From Candidatus Aminicenantota bacterium (lineage in GTDB: Bacteria; Acidobacteriota; Aminicenantia; JAMOAD01): a stretch of DNA of 14,542 bases. A program made the position numbers and the translations under genes. Below, one piece after another: positions 6,896 through 12,559 of this stretch; position 1 is the stretch's first letter, and every line of letters starts with the position of its first letter. Location: NCBI GenBank assembly GCA_027070475.1, contig JALXDT010000251.1, forward strand, positions 1 to 14,542. Reading direction: 5' to 3'. A model generated the notes under the pieces. The model was given only the letters and a program-made list of their open reading frames with translations, did not search any database and was not told the DNA's origin.

Positions 6896-8786
6896 AAGAA
6901 AGGTTTATTTTAATAAGGTTGAGTTTTCAAAAGCAAAAAATATCTTAAAAGAGGTTTTAAAGTCAAAAAAAATTTTGAATAATTTGGGGAAAGAAAAGAT
7001 TGATATAGAAAGTTCAATAGATAGGATAACAGCTGAGCCTGTTTATGCAAAAAGCTCTGTTCCTCCATTTTCAACCGCAGCAATGGACGGAATTTCAGTT
7101 GATTATAAAAGCACTCTTAAGGCACTACCCAAAAAGCCCATTATACTTGAAAGAGGTAAAGATTTTGAATTCGTAAACACAGGCTATCCTTTAAAGGAGA
7201 AATTTAATGCTGTTATTATGATTGAGGATATAAATATCCTTGATGAAAAGAGAGTTGAGATATTTAAACCTGTGCCATTTTATAATTTTGTAAGAAACAT
7301 CGGAGAGGATATTGCAGAGGGGGAAATGGTTGTTCCCTCATTTTTTAAAATAAATGCTGAGGCTGTCTCTCTTATGTATTCTGCGGGAATAAGAGAACTT
7401 ACCGTTCTTAAAAAACCGGAGATTCTTTTAATACCGACCGGAGATGAAATTCTTGAAAGAGGCTCCGAATTAAAAGAAAATTCAATCTATGAGACAAACT
7501 CAATTTTCATAAAAGATTATTTTCAAAAGTGGGGTTTTAATATAAAAGTTAATCCGATAGTAAGAGATGTTGTCAGTGAACTTGAAAATGTTTTGATTAA
7601 TAATCTGAATAATTATGATTTAATAGTCTTTTCAGCCGGAACATCCTCAGGTTCCAAGGATTTTATTCCTTCTTTGATAGAAAAACATGGTAAAATCCAT
7701 TTTCATGGGGTAAACTACATACCGGGTAAGCCATTCTGTTTCGGAGAGATAGAGAATAAACCTGTGTTCTGTATCCCCGGTTATCCCGGAGCCGCAGCAG
7801 GGGTTTTAAATGAGTTCATTGAAGACATAGCTTACTTTTTTACACTTTATGATAGAACAAGGGAGAATATAAAAGCTTACTCCTCTTTTAAGATCTTCTC
7901 AAAATTGGGAATGAAAGAATATATTAAAATAAAGGTCGGAAAGATAGGGGAAAAATATCTTTTTTATCCTTTGAAGAGAGGTTCATCTCTATTAAAACCA
8001 TTTGTCGAAAGGGATGGAACAGCTGTCATAGAGGAGAGAGTAGAAGGGATTAACAAGGGGGATAGTGTTAATATTGAAATATTGAAGAAGAGAGAGCTTT
8101 TAGAGGAGCAAATAATATTCATAGGCTCAAATGATTTTTTGATATCAGAGCTTAGGGATATTTTAAGAAAATATGATTATACAAAGGATATAGCAATAAT
8201 AAACTCAGGTTCAATGGGTGGCTTGAAAGCGATTTCTGAGAAGGTGGCACATTTTTCAGGAATCCATCTTCTTGATATGGAAATAGGGGAATACAATAAA
8301 AGTTTTATAAAAAAATACCTCAAAGAAGGGGAGTACAAATATCTGCCGTTTGTCAAAAGAGAGCAGGGATTTATAACTTCAAAGGGAAATCCAAAAAAAA
8401 TAAAAAATATTGAAGACCTTTTAAGAGATGATATATCTTTTATAAACAGGCAGAGAGGAGCCGGTACAAGATTACTTCTTGATTATCTTCTCAGTCGGAA
8501 AGGTATAGAAACAGAAAACATTAAGGGATATTCAAGGGAGGTTTTCACCCACCTTGAGACAGGTATTTTTATAAAGAGAAGAGAGGCTGATGTTGGTATG
8601 GGGATAATGCCTGTTTCAAAGATTCTTGACCTTGAGTTCATACCTGTGGCGGAAGAAGAATACGGATTCTTATTTATTTCAGAATTTACAAAAGAGAAAA
8701 ATTATGAAATTTTAATTGACTTGATAAATTCAAAAGAGATTAAAAGAAGGGCGGAGAAATTGGGTGGTTATAAGTTTTTGCTCTGA
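6885..8786 (+). CDS. MoeA-family protein fused to C-terminal PBP-like domain
   Basis: Two-part protein of 633 residues. Residues 1 to about 400 are MoeA-like: PPFSTAAMDGIS (D68), VNTGYPLKEKFNAVIM, IPTGDEIL, YETNSIF, SAGTSSGSKDF, HGVNYIPGKPFCFG and IPGYPGAAAGV. Residues about 405-630 are a periplasmic-binding-protein-like domain of the type appended to MoeA in some anaerobic bacteria and archaea: SGSMGGLKAI, FSGIHLLDMEIGEYN, FVKREQGFITSKGNP, FINRQRGAGTRLLLDYLL, THLETGIFIKRREADVGMGI. No signal peptide is seen, so the tail probably senses or holds molybdate, tungstate or cofactor in the cytoplasm (inference). The ATG at 6885 overlaps the first moeA by 11 nt; a TTG at 6876 with a better-spaced GGGAGA is an alternative start adding three residues. 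Extension to 6798 is unlikely because that stretch is moeA read in another frame. Confidence 0.92.
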   Translation: MNFKRKVYFNKVEFSKAKNILKEVLKSKKILNNLGKEKIDIESSIDRITAEPVYAKSSVPPFSTAAMDGISVDYKSTLKALPKKPIILERGKDFEFVNTGYPLKEKFNAVIMIEDINILDEKRVEIFKPVPFYNFVRNIGEDIAEGEMVVPSFFKINAEAVSLMYSAGIRELTVLKKPEILLIPTGDEILERGSELKENSIYETNSIFIKDYFQKWGFNIKVNPIVRDVVSELENVLINNLNNYDLIVFSAGTSSGSKDFIPSLIEKHGKIHFHGVNYIPGKPFCFGEIENKPVFCIPGYPGAAAGVLNEFIEDIAYFFTLYDRTRENIKAYSSFKIFSKLGMKEYIKIKVGKIGEKYLFYPLKRGSSLLKPFVERDGTAVIEERVEGINKGDSVNIEILKKRELLEEQIIFIGSNDFLISELRDILRKYDYTKDIAIINSGSMGGLKAISEKVAHFSGIHLLDMEIGEYNKSFIKKYLKEGEYKYLPFVKREQGFITSKGNPKKIKNIEDLLRDDISFINRQRGAGTRLLLDYLLSRKGIETENIKGYSREVFTHLETGIFIKRREADVGMGIMPVSKILDLEFIPVAEEEYGFLFISEFTKEKNYEILIDLINSKEIKRRAEKLGGYKFLL

Positions 8787-8845
8787 TTTTTAATAAAATT
8801 TAATAAAAAATTGAATAAAAAGAGGAGGAAATCAGTATATATTAT

Positions 8846-9373
8846 ATGAAGAAACTTGAAGATGAGAATAAAATTATAGAAAGGGTTAAAAGAGGAGATA
8901 AAAAAGCATTTGAGCCAATCGTGAAATTTTATATGAAAAGAGCATACAACATAGCCCTTGGATTTGTTCACAATGAGCAGGATGCCCTTGATATTTCACA
9001 GGAAGCATTTATAAAAGCTTTCAGAGGATTGAAAAAGTTTGATACAAAAAAGGATTTTTTCCCATATTTTTATCAGATTATCAAAAGGCTCTGTTTTGAT
9101 TATACGAAAAAGAAAAAGAGGGAAGGATTTAAAACAAACAATTTTTTTAATGTTGTATATAATCCCAATGGTAACAATAGATTCAAAGAGGCTCTTTCGG
9201 AAGCAATAAATAAACTTGAGCCCGAGCAAAAGGAGCTTATAATATTAAGATACATAGAAGGATTCTCCTACGAGGAATTATCAAGACTTCTGGGAAAACC
9301 CATTGGAACGATTATGTCATCATTGTTTTATATAAAGAAAAAATTAAAAGAGGAATTGGAGGGGGGAGTATGA
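8846..9373 (+). CDS. ECF (RpoE-type) RNA polymerase sigma factor
   Basis: Extracytoplasmic-function sigma factor of 175 residues. Region 2 is clear at about 22-90: FEPIVKFYMKRAYNIALGFV, then DALDISQEAFIKAFRGLKKFD. A basic linker follows, then region 4 at about 118-170: LEPEQKELIILRYIEGFSYEELSRLLGKPIGTIMSSLFYIKKKLKEEL, a helix-turn-helix for the -35 element. It is followed by an overlapping anti-sigma gene (ATGA), so it is very probably held inactive at the membrane until a signal arrives. The nearest strong ribosome binding site, AGAGGAGG at 8821-8828, is 17 nt from the ATG, which is long; an ATA at 8837 is better spaced but is a very rare start codon. The 59-bp gap upstream is almost pure A/T with repeated TTTAATAAAA words and no clear promoter. 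Confidence 0.93.
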   Translation: MKKLEDENKIIERVKRGDKKAFEPIVKFYMKRAYNIALGFVHNEQDALDISQEAFIKAFRGLKKFDTKKDFFPYFYQIIKRLCFDYTKKKKREGFKTNNFFNVVYNPNGNNRFKEALSEAINKLEPEQKELIILRYIEGFSYEELSRLLGKPIGTIMSSLFYIKKKLKEELEGGV

Positions 9374-9822
9374 ATAGTGAACATAAAAAAATAAAAGCTC
9401 TCCTTCTTCCATATCTTGAAGGCAAATTGGAAGAAGAGGAGAGAAGAAAGGTTGAGGAACATCTTAAAGTATGTAAAGAGTGCAGAGAGGAGATAAAAAA
9501 ATATGAAAATATAGAGGAGGGATTAAAAATGATGAAATTAAAACAACCTTCCGAAGAGGTTTGGGACAATTATTGGTCATCTGTTTACAATAGGCTTGAG
9601 AGAAAAATCGGTTGGATATTTTTTTCAATCGGCGCGATTATTTTATTGTTTTTCGGAGTTTATCAGTTCATTGATGAATTAATCAAGGATCCTACAACTC
9701 CATTGGTGGTGAAAATAGGTATTCTTCTTCTGAGTTTCGGAGGTGTGGTTCTTTTTGTTTCAATATTAAGGGAACAGCTATTCTCTAAAAAAAGAGAAAG
9801 ATATGAGGAGGTGGAAAAATGA
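9370..9822 (+). CDS. Membrane zinc-finger anti-sigma factor (two TM helices)
   Basis: Predicted inhibitor of the preceding sigma factor. The N-terminal 50 residues form a putative zinc-binding anti-sigma domain: HLKVCKECREE supplies H31, C35 and C38 in the H-x3-C-x2-C pattern, with H5 as a possible fourth ligand. A linker rich in charge follows, then two hydrophobic segments, about 80-100 and 112-133, separated by IDELIKDPTT, and a short basic C-terminus (KKRERYEEVEK). The most usual form has a single TM and a periplasmic sensor domain; here the extracytoplasmic part is only the roughly 11-residue loop, so signal sensing may occur within the membrane. It starts in an ATGA overlap with the sigma gene and ends in an ATGA overlap with the ybjQ homologue, so the three are one unit. 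Confidence 0.88.
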   Translation: MNSEHKKIKALLLPYLEGKLEEEERRKVEEHLKVCKECREEIKKYENIEEGLKMMKLKQPSEEVWDNYWSSVYNRLERKIGWIFFSIGAIILLFFGVYQFIDELIKDPTTPLVVKIGILLLSFGGVVLFVSILREQLFSKKRERYEEVEK

Positions 9823-10133
9823 TAATAGTTACAACGCCCGAGTTAGAAGGACGAAAGATTAAAAAGGTTTTAGGGCTTGTGAAAGGAAACACAATAAGGG
9901 CGAGAAATATTGGAAGGGATATTCTGGCTCTTTTCAGAAACATAACAGGAGGAGAGATCAAAGATTATACAAAACTGCTTGCACAGGCAAGGGAGCAGGC
10001 TCTTGACAGGATGATAGAGGAGGCAGAATCTCTGGGAGCAAATGCAATTGTTAATGTCAGATTCTCAACCTCCTACATAATGCAAAATGCAGCAGAAATC
10101 CTTGTCTACGGCACAGCTGTTATTTTGGAATAA
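9819..10133 (+). CDS. YbjQ/UPF0145 family protein
   Basis: Small cytoplasmic protein of 104 residues belonging to the YbjQ family, often labelled heavy-metal-binding from its predicted fold but without an established function. The family pattern is complete: VTTPELEGRKIKKVLGLVKGNTI, RARNIGRDILALFRNITGGEIKDYTKLL, the helix AREQALDRMIEEAESLGANAIVNVRFSTS, and the terminal AEILVYGTAVILE strand. The length is normal. It overlaps the anti-sigma gene by ATGA and has a strong GAGGAGGTGG site inside that gene. Its place in the sigma/anti-sigma operon suggests it is made as part of the same envelope or metal-stress response (inference). Confidence 0.93.
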   Translation: MIIVTTPELEGRKIKKVLGLVKGNTIRARNIGRDILALFRNITGGEIKDYTKLLAQAREQALDRMIEEAESLGANAIVNVRFSTSYIMQNAAEILVYGTAVILE

Positions 10134-10183
10134 AACAGTGAATAAAAAATAATAAAACCGTAAAGGGGCGGATGATAGAACTC

Positions 10184-10343
10184 TGAGCATTGAGCCATGA
10201 GCTATGAGCTAAATATTAAGTAAGGTTATTTATAACTTGTAACAGATTATTTAATCTTTAATCTTTTATTTAAAAAGAAATTTACAAATAGCAATAAACC
10301 GATAACCTCCAAAATCAGCTCAGGGCTTGATGCTCAATGCTCA
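10184..10343. repeat. Hairpin element with inverted arms of TGAGCNN heptads
   Basis: Two 27-bp arms, 10184-10210 and 10317-10343, are inverted copies matching at 21 of 27 positions, including the outer 12 (TGAGCATTGAGC) and the inner TGAGCT. Each arm is built of 7-nt units: left TGAGCAT, TGAGCCA, TGAGCTA, TGAGCT; right (reverse strand) TGAGCAT, TGAGCAT, CAAGCCC, TGAGCT. A second inner pair, AGGTTAT at 10223-10229 and ATAACCT at 10302-10308, nearly continues the symmetry. It could be a small non-autonomous mobile element (MITE/REP-like), a structured RNA or a read-through barrier. No transposase or clear target duplication is present. Confidence 0.6.
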
Positions 10344-10404
10344 ATGCTGTGTTGTCCTTCACCAAAGAACGGTTAATCTTAAAAGATAGTGCTGGGAAAA
10401 ATTC

Positions 10405-10433
10405 TTGTCCTCCTTATCTAATTATGGTAGATT
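10405..10433 (+). promoter_or_regulatory. Weak candidate sigma-70 promoter for the glycosidase pair
   Basis: TTGTCC (10405-10410, 4/6 to TTGACA) and TAGATT (10428-10433, 4/6 to TATAAT) have the ideal 17-bp spacing. The predicted start near 10440 leaves about 20 nt before the ATG, including an AAGGAGG site. Such matches are common in AT-rich DNA, so support is modest. Confidence 0.28.
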
Positions 10434-10458
10434 TTATTATATAGAAAGGAGGTCAAAA

Positions 10459-12543
10459 ATGAAGAAATTTTCTCTGCTTTTTTTATTATTTATGATTGCT
10501 TTTTCACTCTTTTCAGATGAAGGCTATAAAGTAAATTCACCGCTTTTTTCATCCTATATTGCTCCTTTTGAGAGGAGTTCCTACTTTGTTGATGAAGGAT
10601 ATCATCTGATTTATTATGATGCGGGAACTCCAATAAAACTTGAAAATGAGGTTGCGGGGAATATATCATTCGGTTTTAAATTGGGAAAGATGTTTGCCTA
10701 TAAAACAGGGGAATTTTACAAACTGCCTGTTGTTTTAAAATCCTTTCCCGATTCTTTTGTCCTTGAGACTGAACCTTTTGTGGGTGTAAAGGTTCGCATA
10801 AGCTTTGCGCTTTTCACATCGGACAGCTTTATAACAAAGATTGAGTATGATAATAAAACCGGCTTGGAGCTTGACCTTTTTATTGTCTATGAAGATGATA
10901 AGCCTATTTTTGCCAGGATAGAAAATAATAATTCCCTCTTGGTCTCCTATAAACAGCCAGGAAAGGGAAAATACTTTCAGCAAAAAAGCTTAAAAGGTTT
11001 TAAAAGTGTCAGATATTCAATGTTTAAATTGAATAAAAAGATATACTCTTTCGGAGGATATCAAAGCGGAGTTGATAATATCTCGGATATTGTTGCAACC
11101 GATGAAAATGTTTTAAATGGCTCTTTAAATTCAAATTTAAAGGCTGTTGTTTTGGATACTGTTTTAAAATCCACAAATGGTGAAATCAAAATTTTTAAAA
11201 AAACTGTTCAAAAGGGAGATGAAAATAAACTCAATGATTTAATTAAAGAACTTGAAAGCAAGAGTTTTAAATCTGTATTTTCATTTAATCAAAGAATTTT
11301 AAAAAATATCCCGAAACTTAAATTTAAAAACAAAGATGAAGAGCTCCTTTACTATGATGGAATATATCTCGGAAGACAGCAGTTTTTGCCTGCGGCGGGT
11401 CAATTTCCATATCCCTATTATGTATTTTCAAGGGAGCCAAAGTGGGGGTGGGGGCATGAAGGGCAGGTGTTTCATGAGAGCCTTTCAATGCACACGATCT
11501 CACTCTTTGACCCGATTCTTGCAATCAATTCTCAGAGAAATTTTATGAAAGTTCAGGGTAAGGATGGTTATATGCCATACAGAGTTGGGGCTTTTTTTAC
11601 AAGAACATTTCCCGTTAAAGGCGAAAAGACAACATCAGCTCCATTCTTTTCCTGGACAAATCTTGAGGTTTATCTTGCAGCTAAAAGGTCCGGTCTTGTA
11701 AATAAAAAGGAACTTTTAAAATTTTTGAAAGAATCTTATGATTCAGGTGTCAAATTTACAAACTATCTTTTGAGAACACGGGATAAAAACAAAAACGGGC
11801 TTCTTGAATGGGGAGGTCATACACTTTTGGAGTGTGTGAGAGACTATCTTAATGCTGTTTTTGATCTTCTGGGAAAGGAGCCTGATACATTAAATCAATT
11901 GGAGGCTCTTGACCTTAGCTCAATGGTTGTAAAAGAGATGAGATCCCTTTCAAAAATAGCTGAAATCTTAGGTAAAAAAGATGAAGCGGTAGAGTGGAAA
12001 AGAAAAGCTGATAAAATGGCTTCACTTATTAATAAATATATGTGGGATGAAAAAACAGGCTTTTATTATCATGTTCATAAGGATACTATGAATTTTAAAA
12101 CACCATCGGGAATTTCTTTGAAAAGAAAGGAAATCATAGGTTTTCTGCCTCTCTGGGCTGGAATTGCTTCAAAGGAGCAAGCAAAAAGGCTCATTGAGCA
12201 TCTGACAAATAAAAATGAGTTCTGGAGAAGGTATGGTATCCCTACTTTATCAGCCGATGATCCCTATTATGATCCTCAGGTTTTATCCTGCTGCAGATGG
12301 AATGGGCCTGTATGGATTACCTGGGTTTATCCTGTATTCAGAGGCGTTCTTGATTATGGATACAAAGATGTGGCGGAAAAAATTCTTGAAAAAATGGAAA
12401 ATGCAATGCTTTATCAATTAAAAAGAAATCATCGTCTGTGGGAGAGCTATTCTCCTGATTATACAAAATTAAAATCTCCTAAAAACTATATATGGGATAC
12501 ATTAATTTCCAGAATGATATATGAGATGAGAAGTAAAAAATAA
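10459..12543 (+). CDS. Secreted GH63/MGH1-like glycoside hydrolase, paralogue 1
   Basis: Exported protein of 694 residues with a signal peptide (MKKFSLLFLLFMIAFSLFS) and no lipobox. Residues about 20-300 form a beta-rich N-terminal domain; about 300-690 form an (alpha/alpha)6-barrel of the GH63/GH37-related glycosidases. Barrel signatures include WGWGHEGQVFHESLSMH near 328-345, KNKNGLLEWGG, LDLSSMVVKEMRSLSKIAEIL, FWRRYGIPTLSADDPYYDPQ, RWNGPVWITWVYPVFRGVLDYGY and LWESYSP. By comparison with the downstream paralogue and GH63 enzymes, D462 (in ECVRD) aligns with the general acid and E662 (in WESYS) with the general base, but ECVRD departs from the usual ESGxD. The activity is likely on alpha-glucosides or related glycans; the substrate cannot be read from sequence. 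ATG 10459 has AAGGAGG seven bases upstream; an in-frame extension to 10405 would bury the signal peptide. Confidence 0.8.
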   Translation: MKKFSLLFLLFMIAFSLFSDEGYKVNSPLFSSYIAPFERSSYFVDEGYHLIYYDAGTPIKLENEVAGNISFGFKLGKMFAYKTGEFYKLPVVLKSFPDSFVLETEPFVGVKVRISFALFTSDSFITKIEYDNKTGLELDLFIVYEDDKPIFARIENNNSLLVSYKQPGKGKYFQQKSLKGFKSVRYSMFKLNKKIYSFGGYQSGVDNISDIVATDENVLNGSLNSNLKAVVLDTVLKSTNGEIKIFKKTVQKGDENKLNDLIKELESKSFKSVFSFNQRILKNIPKLKFKNKDEELLYYDGIYLGRQQFLPAAGQFPYPYYVFSREPKWGWGHEGQVFHESLSMHTISLFDPILAINSQRNFMKVQGKDGYMPYRVGAFFTRTFPVKGEKTTSAPFFSWTNLEVYLAAKRSGLVNKKELLKFLKESYDSGVKFTNYLLRTRDKNKNGLLEWGGHTLLECVRDYLNAVFDLLGKEPDTLNQLEALDLSSMVVKEMRSLSKIAEILGKKDEAVEWKRKADKMASLINKYMWDEKTGFYYHVHKDTMNFKTPSGISLKRKEIIGFLPLWAGIASKEQAKRLIEHLTNKNEFWRRYGIPTLSADDPYYDPQVLSCCRWNGPVWITWVYPVFRGVLDYGYKDVAEKILEKMENAMLYQLKRNHRLWESYSPDYTKLKSPKNYIWDTLISRMIYEMRSKK

Positions 12544-12559
12544 AAATACAGGAGATAAA

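Larger units (their letters stand above)
10134..10458. other. Intergenic region of 325 bp
   Basis: Gap between the YbjQ-family gene and the first glycosidase-like gene. No protein-like frame or tRNA is seen. It contains an inverted heptad-repeat element at 10184-10343, an AT-rich centre with direct copies of TTTAATC near 10250-10266, and a possible promoter and ribosome binding site at the right end. No conventional hairpin-plus-T terminator was found after 10133. Confidence 0.7.

Noticed and set aside
10184..10348. Repeated TGAGC/GCTCA units as a CRISPR array
   Set aside because: Units are 7 nt, contiguous and in opposite orientation in two arms; there are no 25-40 nt repeats with unique spacers and no cas gene.
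10405..10458. TTG start for the first glycosidase-like protein
   Set aside because: It would place 18 polar residues before a clear signal peptide, whereas ATG 10459 has an AAGGAGG site.
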